From Lysinibacillus composti (GTDB lineage Bacteria; Bacillota; Bacilli; Bacillales_A; Planococcaceae): a stretch of DNA of 41,655 bases. The number at the start of each line of letters is the position of its first letter. Positions within the stretch are counted from its first letter, which is position 1. The DNA is taken from NCBI RefSeq assembly GCF_016908465.1, contig NZ_JAFBDY010000028.1, forward strand, positions 1-41,655. The letters are read 5' to 3'. Under the pieces are notes generated by a model. That model saw only the letters and a program-made list of their open reading frames with translations, was not told the origin of the DNA and did not search any database. Positions 24,773 through 34,690 of this stretch are shown in pieces. Made by a program: the position numbers and the translations under genes.

Positions 24773-26206
24773 ATGCAAAGTTTAAAACAACAATGGTTTG
24801 GCAACATACGTGGTGATATTTTATCGGGTATTGTTGTTGCACTCGCCCTTATACCAGAAGCCATAGCCTTCTCAATTATTGCTGGGGTTGACCCGATGAT
24901 TGGTCTTTATGCCTCATTTACAATGGCATTGATTATTGCCTTCGCAGGAGGAAGACCTGGAATGATTTCAGCTGCTACTGGAGCAATGGCGCTTGTTATG
25001 GTCCCTCTAGTAAGAGATTACGGACTAGAATATCTATTTGCAGCAACCATCTTAACTGGGATTATTCAGATCATTTTTGGTATCTTAAAAATCGCTAAAT
25101 TAATGAAGTTTATTCCTAATGCTGTCATGATTGGCTTTGTTAATTCATTAGCTATATTAATCTTTTTAGCACAAGTGCCACATTTTATCGGTATCTCAAC
25201 GATCACTTATGTATTTGTCGCGATCACATTAGTTTTAGTTTATACATTACCACGTTTTATAAAAGTGATCCCAGCACCACTCATTGCGATTATCACTCTT
25301 ACAGTAATTGCGATATTCAGTGATGTAGAATTACGAACGATTGGAGATTTAGGAACGATTACGCAAACTTTACCATCCTTCATTCTACCTAAAGTTCCTT
25401 TATCTTTAGAGACATTACAAATTATTTTCCCATTCTCCCTTTCACTAGCAATCGTAGGGTTAGTTGAATCTTTACTCACTTCTCAAATTGTTGATGATAT
25501 GACAGGAACAGAAAGTAACAAAAATGGAGAAGCTAGAGGACAAGGGATTGCAAATATTGTGACAGGTTTCTTTGGTGGAATGGCAGGTTGTGCAATGATT
25601 GGTCAATCGGTAATAAACGTAAAATCAGGTGGTCGAGGACGCTTATCTACTCTGGTTGCAGGGTTATTCTTAATGTTTTTAATACTTGTTCTAGGGGATT
25701 TAGTTGTAAAAATCCCAATGCCCGTCCTTGTAGGTATTATGATTATGGTATGTATCGGGACATTTGATTGGAGTTCTTTCAAGTATTTAGTAAAAGCACC
25801 TAGAGCTGATGCAATTGTTATGTTAACTACTGTTATAATCGTGGTTTGGACACATAATTTATCGATTGGCGTTATTTCGGGAGTCATCCTAAGTGCTATC
25901 TTCTTCGTTGTCAAAATATCTACAGTAAAAATCCAACAAGAAGGAAATCGATTTATTGTTGAAGGTCAGTTATTCTTTGCATCAACAGAGGGATTCATTA
26001 AATACTTTAAAAATATTGATATTCAAAGTAAAACAATTCAAATTGATTTTTCTAACAGTCGAATTTGGGATGACTCAGGGGTAGGAGCACTCTTGAAAGT
26101 AGAAGAACTATTAGGTGATAAAGGAATTACTGTCGAAGTCATAGAACTTGATTCGCCAAGTAAAAAGGTAATAGCAAAACTCGGGGGAATGTCTTCATCT
26201 CATTAA
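24773..26206 (+). CDS. SulP family anion transporter with STAS domain
   Basis: A 477-aa transporter. The first membrane helices carry [20 protein letters not shown] and the family SulP marks GLYASF and [18 protein letters not shown]; about 10-12 hydrophobic segments follow, and residues 385-470 form a cytoplasmic STAS domain ([20 protein letters not shown]) with the DSG switch. Such proteins move sulfate, bicarbonate or other anions with Na+ or H+. ATG 24773 has AAAGGAG 8 nt before it; the in-frame GTG at 24695 is less likely. The Usp gene follows 10 bp later, and this SulP-Usp pairing is common, so they are one operon. Substrate is undetermined. Confidence 0.93.
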   Translation: MQSLKQQWFGNIRGDILSGIVVALALIPEAIAFSIIAGVDPMIGLYASFTMALIIAFAGGRPGMISAATGAMALVMVPLVRDYGLEYLFAATILTGIIQIIFGILKIAKLMKFIPNAVMIGFVNSLAILIFLAQVPHFIGISTITYVFVAITLVLVYTLPRFIKVIPAPLIAIITLTVIAIFSDVELRTIGDLGTITQTLPSFILPKVPLSLETLQIIFPFSLSLAIVGLVESLLTSQIVDDMTGTESNKNGEARGQGIANIVTGFFGGMAGCAMIGQSVINVKSGGRGRLSTLVAGLFLMFLILVLGDLVVKIPMPVLVGIMIMVCIGTFDWSSFKYLVKAPRADAIVMLTTVIIVVWTHNLSIGVISGVILSAIFFVVKISTVKIQQEGNRFIVEGQLFFASTEGFIKYFKNIDIQSKTIQIDFSNSRIWDDSGVGALLKVEELLGDKGITVEVIELDSPSKKVIAKLGGMSSSH

Positions 26207-26216
26207 GGGGGTTCTT

Positions 26217-26636
26217 ATGTATAAACACATCTTATTAGCCGCAGATGGATCTGAAAATGCGATTCGTGCTGCAAAAGAGGCTGCGAAAATTGCATCCTGT
26301 AGCAATGATTCGATTATCGAAGTGGTGTACGTTGCAGATTTTGAAAAGGCCAAAACTGAAGTTTTACATTCCGGTACTAGTGAGGCTTTAAACATTGCGC
26401 GACGTAAAAAACTTCAGCTAATTGAGCAATTGTTTAAAGAGGAGAAAATCCAATATAAAGTAACAATTTTGCATGGTACACCTGGTCCAGAAATTGTGAG
26501 ATATGCTAATGAGCAAAAAGTAGATCTTATCGTTGTCGGAAGTCGTGGTTTAAATAGCTTACAGGAAATGGTGTTAGGCAGTGTTAGTCATAAGGTGATG
26601 AAACGAGTAAACTGTCCTGCGCTAGTAGTTAAATAA
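26217..26636 (+). CDS. universal stress protein (UspA family)
   Basis: A 139-aa single Usp domain. Start ILLAADGSENAIRAAKEAAK gives the first strand and helix; the ATP-binding signature is GxxG: VVGSRGLNSLQEMVLGSVSH (about 107-126), which fits G-2x-G-9x-G(S/T). It should bind ATP and form dimers in the cytoplasm. It follows the SulP gene by 10 bp with AAGGGGG before the ATG, so it probably modulates the transporter or is co-induced with it. The terminator at 26645-26710 closes the operon. Confidence 0.95.
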   Translation: MYKHILLAADGSENAIRAAKEAAKIASCSNDSIIEVVYVADFEKAKTEVLHSGTSEALNIARRKKLQLIEQLFKEEKIQYKVTILHGTPGPEIVRYANEQKVDLIVVGSRGLNSLQEMVLGSVSHKVMKRVNCPALVVK

Positions 26637-26644
26637 TAAGAAGC

Positions 26645-26710
26645 AAAGAGTGCTACCCCCATAAGATAATCCTTAAAATGGATTGATTTTCAATGGGAAG
26701 AGCACTCTTT
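26645..26710. terminator. branched bidirectional terminator
   Basis: AAAGAGTGCT / AGCACTCTTT closes a three-way structure with inner CCCAT / ATGGG and AATCC / GGATT stems; TTTTTTTTC follows on the plus strand. It separates the convergent Usp and ABC genes. Confidence 0.8.
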
Positions 26711-26715
26711 TTTTC

Positions 26716-28428
26716 TTAACTATATTGATGATGATGTAATTTCGCAAAAATACCGTTTTCTGCAATCAATTCTTCATAAGAACCATCTTCTTCAATTCCA
26801 TTTGTTGTTACAACAACCACACGATCTGCATCTTTAATAGTTGCAAGTCGATGTGCAATCACAAGTGTTGTTCGGTTTTCAGCTAATTCTGCTAACGATT
26901 CTTGAATAATTTTTTCTGTTTCCGTATCAAGAGCCGAAGTTGCTTCATCTAAAATTAAAATTGGTGGGTTCTTTAAAAACATGCGGGCAATGGCAAGTCT
27001 TTGTTTTTGACCACCAGAAAGTTTTAAGCCGCGCTCTCCAATTTGTGTTTCTAACCCTTCAGATAAACCATTTACAAAGTCTTCTAAATGCGCCTTTTTT
27101 ATCGCATTCAATATCTCTTCTTCAGTAGCTTCCCGTTTGCCATATGCAATATTCTCGCGAATTGTACCGGTAAATAAGAAAACATCTTGCTGTACAATAC
27201 CAATTTGTTCACGCAATGATCGCTTTGACATATCCCGTACATCTATATCATCAATCGTTATTGAGCCACTGTTGACATCATAAAACCTTGGTATTAAAGA
27301 ACAAATAGTCGTTTTACCGGCACCAGATGGACCAACAAATGCTGTCATTTCCCCGGCCTTTAATTCAAATGTAATATTTGAAAGGATTGGCTTATCATTT
27401 TCATAATTGAAATTCACATTTTCGAATCGAATATCTCCATGCAAGTAAGGGACATCAATAGCGTTCTCTCGATCCCGTACTTCAGGTACTTCATCTAATA
27501 GTTCTTGGAACCGTTTGAAACCCGCCATCCCTTTAGGATAAAGCTCAAGTAATGCACTAATTTTATCGATTGGTTTAATTAACACATTCGTATAAAGTAC
27601 AAAACTTACAAGTTCTCCATAGGATAGTTTTCCATTAAAACTTAACCAAGCTCCAACGACTAAAACAACTAATGTTAGGAGTCTTGTCATCATATAGATT
27701 CCCGAATGAGTACCTGCCATGATTTTGTATGCATAGAGTTTTGCAGATTTGAATAATCCATTTTGTTCACGGAATCGTTCCATCTCAAACTGCTCATTTG
27801 TAAAAGATTGAACGACACGAACACCAGCAACACTATCTTCTACCCGGCCATTCACATCAGCAATTTTACCGTACATCGTTTTCCAAGCAGTATTCATTTT
27901 CTTATTACTAAATGTCACAATCCAAATTAAAAACGGTACCGCAATCAATGCCACCAATGCCAATGTAGAATTAACGTTAAACATAATAGCAAAGGCCCCA
28001 ATGAAGGTCATAATAGCAATGAAAAAATCTTCAGGCCCATGGTGGGCAAACTCACCGATATCAAATAAATCATTTGTGATCCGGCTCATTAGATGGCCTG
28101 TTTTATTGTTATCAAAAAAACGAAATGATTGTTTTTGTAAATGGTTAAACAAATCTTGTCTCATATCTGTTTCGATATTAATACCTAGCTTATGCCCTAA
28201 ATAATTAACGATAAAGTTTAGGATTGTACTTAATACGTAGACAAGTAGAAGAAGTATACTGACTTTTACGATCGTATTCCATTCATTTGTTGGCAGCAAT
28301 TTATCAATAAACCACTGGACAGCAATCGGAAAAGCAAGTTCTAATATTGCCACAATGATTGCACTAGTAAAATCAATTAAAAATAAACGTTTATGTGGTT
28401 TATAATAAGAAAAAAATTTTGAAAGCAT
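26716..28428 (-). CDS. ABC-type exporter, fused permease and ATPase (multidrug/lipid type)
   Basis: A 570-aa half transporter that should act as a dimer. Six hydrophobic segments (about 20-310) with the LMSRITNDLFDIGEF coupling region, then a nucleotide-binding domain (about 335-570): Walker A GPSGAGKTT, Q-loop GIVQQDVFLFTG, signature LSGGQKQR, Walker B ILILDEATSALD and H-loop VIAHRLAT. Sequence resembles the YgaD type of Bacillus exporters. ATG 28428 has AAAGGAG 6 nt upstream; the frame is open to 28485. It is monocistronic; its substrate is unknown. Confidence 0.93.
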   Translation of the reverse strand: MLSKFFSYYKPHKRLFLIDFTSAIIVAILELAFPIAVQWFIDKLLPTNEWNTIVKVSILLLLVYVLSTILNFIVNYLGHKLGINIETDMRQDLFNHLQKQSFRFFDNNKTGHLMSRITNDLFDIGEFAHHGPEDFFIAIMTFIGAFAIMFNVNSTLALVALIAVPFLIWIVTFSNKKMNTAWKTMYGKIADVNGRVEDSVAGVRVVQSFTNEQFEMERFREQNGLFKSAKLYAYKIMAGTHSGIYMMTRLLTLVVLVVGAWLSFNGKLSYGELVSFVLYTNVLIKPIDKISALLELYPKGMAGFKRFQELLDEVPEVRDRENAIDVPYLHGDIRFENVNFNYENDKPILSNITFELKAGEMTAFVGPSGAGKTTICSLIPRFYDVNSGSITIDDIDVRDMSKRSLREQIGIVQQDVFLFTGTIRENIAYGKREATEEEILNAIKKAHLEDFVNGLSEGLETQIGERGLKLSGGQKQRLAIARMFLKNPPILILDEATSALDTETEKIIQESLAELAENRTTLVIAHRLATIKDADRVVVVTTNGIEEDGSYEELIAENGIFAKLHHHQYS

Positions 28429-28533
28429 GGTTGTCTCCTTTCTATGTGATCCAAATATGCTATTGCACCATTCTAACTTAAACATATTTAAAATGAAATT
28501 AGTTTTAAGAATTATTATTAAACCAATCTAAAA

Positions 28534-28560
28534 GGGGTGCCACTATTAAAGTAGCACCCT
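28534..28560 (-). terminator. terminator of the S66 peptidase gene
   Basis: GGGTGC / GCACCC stem with a mismatch and an ATTAA loop, followed on the minus strand by TTTTAG; 5 nt after the stop. Confidence 0.75.
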
Positions 28561-28564
28561 AAAT

Positions 28565-29578
28565 TTATATAAACCGTTGAGTTACTTTTCCTTTACCATT
28601 TGAAACTTCTACTTCTGCATATGCTCCATTTACAAATGTAATTTGAGGTGGCATATGCCCACAATCAATATCATAAGCAATGGGTAAATTTAATTCTTCC
28701 GCTAATTCCATATAAACATCTACTACATTGTAGTCATTCACAGGTTGGTTCGCTTCACTTCTTCCAAATAAAATTCCATGGCAGTTATCAAACCATCCTG
28801 CATACTTCATTTGCATCAGGGATCTCCGCAAGTCTACAACAGTCATTTGGCAATTTTCTAAGTACCAAATGATTGGTTCATTTTCGATAAACTGCTGTTG
28901 AAAGTAAGTTACATTTCCATAAGGAGTACCAATTAAATGTCGGATAACATCAATGCATCCCCCTAAAAGCCGACCTTTTATAAGGAATGGATTATTATAA
29001 ATTGTTTTCCAATTTGTTTGTTCTGTTAAATAAAATACAATGTCGATTTCCTGGTGATGATTCCATATTTGTTGATATCTTTCTGAAGAATATTGCTTTA
29101 CTTCTTGTCCACTTTTCGTGAATAATACATTTTCCCACATAGCTGTTGTCGGATCAGAAAACTTTCCTCGTAAATCAATTAAGTTTGTCCCATGAGCAGT
29201 GGCGATTCCTGTCTTTAGGGTGAGTGCCAATAGCAAAACACTTATATCAGAATAGCCCAAAATCCACTTTGGTATTACTTTCTCAAAATCTATAAATTCA
29301 AGAATTTCAATAAGTAATTCGCCCCCCCATGGTGGGAAGATTAGATTCACTGTATCATCTTGTAGCAACGAATTTAACTCTTCTGCGCGAACCGATGCTT
29401 GGGCAGATTTTGCTTTGTATTGTGTCCAACATGTTTCCCCAATCATGACTTCATATCCTTTAGATTGTAATCGCTCAACAGCTTTGTGAAGTAGATGATG
29501 GAGCTCCCTCTCTACGCCGGCTGACGGTGCCGTCACAGCGACCTTCCTTTTTTTTATAAGTGTTGGATATGTAATCAT
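28565..29578 (-). CDS. S66 family peptidase (LD-carboxypeptidase / MccF-like)
   Basis: A 337-aa cytoplasmic serine peptidase. VAVTAPSAGVE opens the fold, FPPWGGELLIEIL is the oxyanion region, Ser110 in LGYSDIS is the nucleophile, and WYLENCQM (middle) plus CGHMPPQITF (near the end) provide the Glu and His of the Ser-Glu-His triad. The size fits the MccF branch, which cleaves acyl-sulfamoyl or peptide-nucleotide antibiotics such as microcin C; the LdcA branch recycles muropeptides. The choice between them is not settled. Monocistronic with its own terminator. Confidence 0.9.
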   Translation of the reverse strand: MITYPTLIKKRKVAVTAPSAGVERELHHLLHKAVERLQSKGYEVMIGETCWTQYKAKSAQASVRAEELNSLLQDDTVNLIFPPWGGELLIEILEFIDFEKVIPKWILGYSDISVLLLALTLKTGIATAHGTNLIDLRGKFSDPTTAMWENVLFTKSGQEVKQYSSERYQQIWNHHQEIDIVFYLTEQTNWKTIYNNPFLIKGRLLGGCIDVIRHLIGTPYGNVTYFQQQFIENEPIIWYLENCQMTVVDLRRSLMQMKYAGWFDNCHGILFGRSEANQPVNDYNVVDVYMELAEELNLPIAYDIDCGHMPPQITFVNGAYAEVEVSNGKGKVTQRFI

Positions 29579-29666
29579 CTTTCATGGCCCCCCTTTATTT
29601 TGTTAATATTAATATCTTCTTATATATTGAAGGATCTTTCACTTTATGACATTTTTGCAAAAAGAA

Positions 29667-29691
29667 AACTGGCTCCTATTCGGAACCAGTT
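29667..29691 (-). terminator. terminator of the acidic lipoprotein gene
   Basis: AACTGG / CCAGTT stem with inner TCC/GGA, followed on the minus strand by TTCTTTTTGC; 5 nt after the stop. Confidence 0.8.
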
Positions 29692-29695
29692 ACAT

Positions 29696-30082
29696 TTAGT
29701 GATTATTTTCTATCTTTGGGGCAGACATATCTTCACGATTTTCGTCTACATCCCCAGTTTCAACATCTTTTGGATTTGTTACACTTTCCTCTATGCCACC
29801 ATTAATTGCAGAACCATTTGTATTATTGTTGTTATTAACATCTTCTTGTATGCTGTTACCATTCTGATCTACAGTACCATCTTGATTCATTTCATTTTGT
29901 GCGTTTTCATCCATTACATCGGTACCAGCGTTATTTGTTCCATCGTTTTGAGTATCATCATTAACGTCTTCGTTAATTACCTCTCCACTTTCGTTGGTAT
30001 CATTCTCTACAGCATTATTTGTATTACATCCAACTAAAAACGCAGCAAGCAGTATTGAAAATGGAATTGCGAATCTTTTCAC
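29696..30082 (-). CDS. acidic Asn/Asp/Glu-rich lipoprotein, function unknown
   Basis: A 128-aa protein with a lipoprotein signal (lipobox LVGC, Cys19) and a mature part of about 110 residues made almost only of Asn, Asp, Glu, Gly, Thr and Val, without a recognisable fold. It should be a disordered, negatively charged outer-surface lipoprotein, possibly cation-binding. GTG 30082 is the start, 7 nt after AAGGAGG. The plus-strand frame over the same bases is a shadow. No functional partner is adjacent; Bacillales spore formers have several such proteins. Confidence 0.82.
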   Translation of the reverse strand: MKRFAIPFSILLAAFLVGCNTNNAVENDTNESGEVINEDVNDDTQNDGTNNAGTDVMDENAQNEMNQDGTVDQNGNSIQEDVNNNNNTNGSAINGGIEESVTNPKDVETGDVDENREDMSAPKIENNH

Positions 30083-30155
30083 GTAAAAACCTCCTTAAAT
30101 TTGTGTAGTTAGCATGTTACATTTTAAGTTGGTTATTCAGTGAAAAAGTTAGAAA

Positions 30156-30938
30156 TTATAAATTCTCCCCGTAAATACAAACTGTTTGCCTAACAACATT
30201 GAATTCATTTCCGTTGTATAACAATAGATTTTCAACATAACCTAAACCATCTGCGTGGTATCTCCCGGCAATTAGTTGATTCGTTAATAAGTAATATTTC
30301 CCATTCTGGGCTATTTGAATTGGATAAATTCCACTAACAGGGTCAACCCAACCTTCAATTGACTGCTTCAATGTTCCATAAGGGTTATAAATTTCGTTTA
30401 AATATTCCTGACCTTTATACGTCAAATCTAGAGTGTATCGTTTATGAGGATTTTCACTTGTAACATTGGCTTTAAAGTAATTGGCATATTCAACTTTATA
30501 TTGGTGTTGCTCATTAAACTTTATGGAATCAAATATTTGTTTCATTCCATTTTGATTAGCGAAAATGTAGGCATAAATAATTCCACCACTCCCACCAGAT
30601 TGAATCTGGATTAAAATATCGTTTACACCATTACCCGTAAAATCTCCGAGCCATAGTGTTGGGTCATACCCTGCATTTTCTGTTAACTGGAATGTTTGAA
30701 CTTGGTTGGTTCTTCCATTTCGAATATGGAGTGTAATGTTTTTTAAAAATGGGCTGTCTTCGCTTTTCGTTGCGGTAAGGAAAACAGTATCGTCCACTCG
30801 GTCACCTGTTACATCCCCATATTTTACTGCTACAATGGTTTGTCTAGTTTGTGGGATCGGACCTTGTTGCATTGGTAACTGCGCTTGGTAAAATCCTCTT
30901 CCTCTAGGGTCAAAGTTAGGATACCAATTACTATTCAT
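30156..30938 (-). CDS. FG-GAP/VCBS-like protein, possible spore surface protein
   Basis: A 260-aa protein. It starts MNSNWYPNFDPRGRGFYQAQ, then has two Asp-rich repeats of the FG-GAP/VCBS type: AVKYGDVTGDRVDDTVFLTA (about 40-60) and LGDFTGNGVNDILIQIQSGG (about 95-115), which may bind calcium. There is no signal peptide. Families of this kind occur in Bacillus without a settled function; an association with spores is possible because non-secreted repeat proteins of this type appear there. ATG 30938 has GAGGGGG 6 nt upstream; the frame stays open to 30998. No neighbour suggests a pathway. Confidence 0.75.
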   Translation of the reverse strand: MNSNWYPNFDPRGRGFYQAQLPMQQGPIPQTRQTIVAVKYGDVTGDRVDDTVFLTATKSEDSPFLKNITLHIRNGRTNQVQTFQLTENAGYDPTLWLGDFTGNGVNDILIQIQSGGSGGIIYAYIFANQNGMKQIFDSIKFNEQHQYKVEYANYFKANVTSENPHKRYTLDLTYKGQEYLNEIYNPYGTLKQSIEGWVDPVSGIYPIQIAQNGKYYLLTNQLIAGRYHADGLGYVENLLLYNGNEFNVVRQTVCIYGENL

Positions 30939-31078
30939 CTTCATCCCCCTCTTCATTGATGATAAATACAAATGATTTTTAGTGAAGATAAAATTCATTT
31001 CTCTCCTTATTTATTCGGTAATGGTTTGAAAAGTTCCCCAAACTTGTTTCTAAAGTCTTACTTATTTTTAAAATAAAA

Positions 31079-31109
31079 AAACGCTTTGAGAAACCTCTCA
31101 AATACGTTT
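31079..31109 (-). terminator. terminator of the ykvI gene
   Basis: AACG/CGTT outer and TTTGAG/CTCAAA inner stems, then TTTTTTTATTTT on the minus strand; about 59 nt after the stop, past a GTCCC repeat. Confidence 0.75.
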
Positions 31110-31134
31110 TCTTATCTACAACTATTCTTTTGAA

Positions 31135-31157
31135 AAGTGGGACGATGTACCTGTCCC
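31135..31157 (-). repeat. GGGACAGGT..GTCCCACTT palindromic repeat, copy 2
   Basis: Same 23-bp element as 39893-39915 in the opposite orientation, 11 nt after the ykvI stop. Such GGGAC-rich repeats are scattered between genes in many Bacillaceae. Confidence 0.7.
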
Positions 31158-31167
31158 TGTTGTCCCA

Positions 31168-32229
31168 TCAAACAATTTTTCTACGCCTCATCCAAGAGTA
31201 AACAATGGCAATCATTATGGCGAAGCCAAGGTAACCCATTGTCGAGTAAACTTTACTAACAATTGTAGTAAATCCAACAAAGCTTGCGATATATCCAATT
31301 ATTCCTACGTAAAGCACGTGTCTTTTAAATGCCTTATCTTTTGGTTGTACAAATCGAACAACAAATGAAAACAGCATACCGACTGCAGTATTGTAGATCA
31401 TTCCAAGTAAGGCGATTGTCATCAATAGACCAACAATCGGATGAATATTATTGGCAATGACTAGAATTGGCATATCCGTTCCTGTTACAATATCCATTTT
31501 TGCAAGTAGTGCGATATTCATTAGAATAATGAGGATACCTAAAAGAACCCCACCGATGAATCCACCAAGACCTGCTATTCTTTTACTTTTTACCGTACTT
31601 CCCATTACGGTAAGCATTGTCAGTCCTCCCGCAATGTTATAAGAAACATACAATAAAGAACCCATAATCCAGTTTGGTGCTGCGGTAGATTGTTCTCTTG
31701 CTAATCGATCTGCTTCGGCGAAAGATAGATCCATCGTAAAGATTGAATAAATAGCAATAATTAAAATAATAGCCAAAAGATAAGGTGTTGCCAATGCGAT
31801 CACATTTATTATACTTTTGACATTTAGCATAAGCGTTGAAATCGTAAGTATTGCCATTATTAAACTTCCAAGAACAAGATTTATTCCAAACATTTGATTT
31901 AGCGTTGAAGCTCCGCCTGCAAACATAGCAACCGTAATAGCAAATAATAATAATGTAATTAGAAAATCAATGACTAGCCCAAAATGTCTACCCGCAATGT
32001 GAAAAACGACCTTTTTATGGGAAGTTGTTTGTAATTCACAACCGAGTTGCGCAACATTCATCCCTAAAAATGCAAAACAAAGAGTAGCTAGTATCCCACC
32101 GAGTAGCCCATACCAACCAAAACCAGTAAAGAATTGAAGGATTTCTTGCCCAGATGCAAATCCCCCACCTACTATTAAGCCAACAAATGCCCCACCAATT
32201 TGTAAACTTTTTCTCACCAATTCCCTCAT
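31168..32229 (-). CDS. ykvI: YkvI family membrane protein (LeuT-fold transporter-like)
   Basis: A 353-aa protein with about 10 membrane segments. The first helix LQIGGAFVGLIVGGGFASGQ with the unwound GGGFASG is the family mark and resembles the sodium-binding helix of APC/LeuT-fold carriers; GALATL-type and AGGASTLNQMFG stretches follow. YkvI proteins have no established substrate. ATG is preceded by only a weak site. It lies 62 bp after the enolase-superfamily gene on the same strand, so the two may share a transcript; a carrier for an amino-acid derivative used by that enzyme would fit but is a guess. Confidence 0.85.
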   Translation of the reverse strand: MRELVRKSLQIGGAFVGLIVGGGFASGQEILQFFTGFGWYGLLGGILATLCFAFLGMNVAQLGCELQTTSHKKVVFHIAGRHFGLVIDFLITLLLFAITVAMFAGGASTLNQMFGINLVLGSLIMAILTISTLMLNVKSIINVIALATPYLLAIILIIAIYSIFTMDLSFAEADRLAREQSTAAPNWIMGSLLYVSYNIAGGLTMLTVMGSTVKSKRIAGLGGFIGGVLLGILIILMNIALLAKMDIVTGTDMPILVIANNIHPIVGLLMTIALLGMIYNTAVGMLFSFVVRFVQPKDKAFKRHVLYVGIIGYIASFVGFTTIVSKVYSTMGYLGFAIMIAIVYSWMRRRKIV

Positions 32230-32290
32230 TTGTTTTAAATTATACGGGAATCATTTAGCTTTCTTGGCTACTTAATCCCCTTTTTTCTAC

Positions 32291-33397
32291 TTACTTATAA
32301 ACTTTACTTGAAACCGTGAATTCTTTAATTGCCTCCATGTTAGGCTCATACCCAATACCAATTGTTTTTGGAACTTGTATGTACCCGTCCTCTACGATAA
32401 CTTCTGGATTGATAATATCTTTCTCCCAATAGTGACTTGAACCCGCTGTGTCACCTGGTAGTACGAAATTAGATAGAGTGGTTAGTGCTATATTTTGAGC
32501 TCGTCCAATCCCGGACTCTAACATGCCTCCACACCATACTGGAACTCCCTTTTCCGCGCAATAGTCATGGATTTTCTTCGCTTCACTTATGCCCCCAACT
32601 CGACCGATTTTAATATTGATGACCCCACAGCTTCCAAGCTCAATGGCTTTTCGAGCATCTTCTAATGAATTAATACTTTCATCTAAACAAATGGGTGTTT
32701 TTATTTGTTTTTGTAAAACTGCATGGTCAATAATATCGTCAGAAGCTAATGGTTGTTCAATCATCGTTAAATTGTATTCATCGAGTTGTTTTAAAATATT
32801 GATATCTTCCAAACTATATGCTGAGTTTGCGTCTGCCATCATTGCAACATCCGGGAACCTCTCACGTAATGAACGAATCACTTGAACGTCCCAGCCTGGT
32901 TTGATTTTCACCTTAATTCGCTTATATCCTTCTTTCACATAGTGCTCTACTACAGTGATTTGTTTTTCAATTGATTCTTGGATGCCTAAACTAATTCCTA
33001 CTTCGATCTTATTTTTATTTCCTCCTAGAGCATCCGTAAGTGACTGGTTTGTATGTTGAGCGTAAATATCCCAAACAGCTCCTTCAATTGCTGACTTTGC
33101 CATATTATTTTTACGAATACCTGCAAATAGTGGAGTCACTTCATCTGGATGTTGAATTTCTTTGTTTAAAATAAGGGGAATTAAGAAGTCCTCCAACATA
33201 TGCCAATTTGTTTTTAATGTTTCCTCCGTATACCAAGGTGCCACAAATGCAACTGATTCTCCCCAACCACTCGTACCTTGCTCATCCTTTGCTTCGAGTA
33301 ATAAAAACTCTTTATCATAAAATGTTCCAAAGCTCGTACTAAATGGCGATTTTAGATGCATCTTTAAATGTCTGATTGTTATTTCTGTAAGTTTCAT
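32291..33397 (-). CDS. enolase-superfamily enzyme: o-succinylbenzoate synthase / N-acylamino acid racemase
   Basis: A 368-aa MenC-type enzyme. Catalytic lysines are in KVK (162-164), metal ligands are Asp189 (DANSAY), Glu214 (IEQPL) and Asp239 (LDES), and Lys263 (NIKIGRVGG) completes the barrel. Members of this branch make o-succinylbenzoate for menaquinone or racemise N-succinylamino acids, and some do both. No other menaquinone gene is nearby, and the gene instead precedes ykvI, which leans toward the racemase role; this is not decisive. GGGAG lies 9 nt before the ATG. Confidence 0.88.
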   Translation of the reverse strand: MKLTEITIRHLKMHLKSPFSTSFGTFYDKEFLLLEAKDEQGTSGWGESVAFVAPWYTEETLKTNWHMLEDFLIPLILNKEIQHPDEVTPLFAGIRKNNMAKSAIEGAVWDIYAQHTNQSLTDALGGNKNKIEVGISLGIQESIEKQITVVEHYVKEGYKRIKVKIKPGWDVQVIRSLRERFPDVAMMADANSAYSLEDINILKQLDEYNLTMIEQPLASDDIIDHAVLQKQIKTPICLDESINSLEDARKAIELGSCGVINIKIGRVGGISEAKKIHDYCAEKGVPVWCGGMLESGIGRAQNIALTTLSNFVLPGDTAGSSHYWEKDIINPEVIVEDGYIQVPKTIGIGYEPNMEAIKEFTVSSKVYK

Positions 33398-33555
33398 GTA
33401 AACAAGCTCCCTATTATATTGATATGCTGTCCATTATTACAAATACATAGTGTAATTGTTCTATTTAGGAATATTGTATAACAATTTTTTTTAGAATAAT
33501 AAAGTTAGCCTTTCTTAAGGCGCGACTACCACTATAAAAAGTAAAAATTAAAAAA

Positions 33556-33591
33556 CCACCACTTAATTTTTTCGGTGAAATTAAGTGGCGG
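33556..33591 (-). terminator. terminator of the dioxygenase gene
   Basis: CCACTTAATTT / AAATTAAGTGG stem, extended by further CC/GG pairs, then TTTTTTAATTTTT on the minus strand. It begins 60 nt after the annotated stop but only 8 nt after a stop in the next frame (33599-33601); see findings. Confidence 0.85.
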
Positions 33592-33651
33592 AAAGACTTT
33601 AATATTTATCTGATTGAACTTCATCAATAGGTGGAACAGCTGCTTTTGAAA

Positions 33652-34590
33652 CTAGTCTAATTCCCTTATTTCGAAAGGTAATAAAATGTTTTCTAGTTGA
33701 TCACGATGTGGTTCAAATTGAAGAGGTAATTTTAACTCACTACCCATTGTTTCAAAGGATTCATCATGAGCAAAACCTGGTGGGTCTGTGGCAATCTCAA
33801 AAAGTATTTCTCCATGTTCTCTAAAGTAAATTGCATTAAAGTAATTACGGTCTTTAACGTTTGTCACATGATAACCATTTTCTGCTACATAACTTTGCCA
33901 CTCAAGTTGGTCTTCATTGTCTTTGGCTCTCCAAGCAATATGATGCACTGTACCTACTCCCATATGCCCTCTTCCACCTGATGATATTTTCAGATCAATT
34001 ATGTTTCCAATATCACCGGCAGATTTAAAACGTATGAAGTCACCATCTAGTCCTACCTTCTCAAGACCCATCACATTTTCTAGTAATTTGGCTGTTTCAT
34101 TTGCATTTGAAGATAATAGTGTAGCCCCACCGAAACCTTTGATGGCCACTTCAGGTGTAACCCCTCCAAAGTTCCAATTATTCAATTTTCCTTCTTCACG
34201 TTCAACAAGTTCTAATTGTAAACCATGAGGATCTTCAAATTGTAAGTAATCTTCATCGAAGCGTTTAGATTCAGTAAATTGAATCTTATATTGATTTAAT
34301 CGCTTTTTCCAAAACTCAAAGGATCCATTTGGTACTGCATAAGTGGTAGTTCCAACTTGTCCATCGCCAATTTTACCTTGGTAAGCATCTGCCCAAGGAA
34401 AGAAAGTAATAATCGTTCCGGGATTACCACTTTCATCTCCAAAGTAGAAATGGTATGTTCCTGGATCATCAAAGTTCACTGTTTTTTTCACTAAACGCAA
34501 GCCTAAAACACCTGCATAAAAATCTACATTTTCTTGCGGATGACCAACAATCGCTGTAATATGGTGGATGCCCATTGTTTGTTTTTTCAT
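33652..34590 (-). CDS. ring-cleaving dioxygenase (MhqA/MhqO/MhqE-type, VOC fold)
   Basis: A 312-aa two-domain vicinal-oxygen-chelate enzyme. His9/His10 in GIHHITAIVG open the N-terminal module; the C-terminal module has GTVHHIAWRAKDNEDQ and GEILFEIATDPPGF, which supply the metal-binding His and Glu. Bacillus homologues (MhqA, MhqE, MhqO) detoxify hydroquinones and catechols and are repressed by MhqR. Two MhqR-type boxes and a strong promoter lie just upstream, which supports that role. ATG 34590 has AAGGAG upstream. The final residues (EIRELD) may come from a one-base loss in a G-run; the next frame continues 18 codons to a stop just before the terminator. Confidence 0.93.
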   Translation of the reverse strand: MKKQTMGIHHITAIVGHPQENVDFYAGVLGLRLVKKTVNFDDPGTYHFYFGDESGNPGTIITFFPWADAYQGKIGDGQVGTTTYAVPNGSFEFWKKRLNQYKIQFTESKRFDEDYLQFEDPHGLQLELVEREEGKLNNWNFGGVTPEVAIKGFGGATLLSSNANETAKLLENVMGLEKVGLDGDFIRFKSAGDIGNIIDLKISSGGRGHMGVGTVHHIAWRAKDNEDQLEWQSYVAENGYHVTNVKDRNYFNAIYFREHGEILFEIATDPPGFAHDESFETMGSELKLPLQFEPHRDQLENILLPFEIRELD

Positions 34591-34640
34591 TTCTAATTCT
34601 CCTTTTCAACTTAATGATAGACAACTTTCCAACGTTCTAT

Positions 34641-34658
34641 TATCTCGCCTTCGAGATA
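34641..34658 (-). promoter_or_regulatory. MhqR-type operator, secondary site before the dioxygenase gene
   Basis: TATCTCGCCTTCGAGATA: both outer half-sites are intact. It lies 50 bp (about five helical turns) from the primary operator, on the gene side. Confidence 0.75.
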
Positions 34659-34690
34659 TATATCTAAAAAATAAATCATTCAAATCAAAG

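Noticed and set aside
29600..30037. 145-codon plus-strand frame
   Set aside because: It is antisense to the acidic lipoprotein gene, which has a lipobox, ribosome site and terminator; the frame is a composition artefact.
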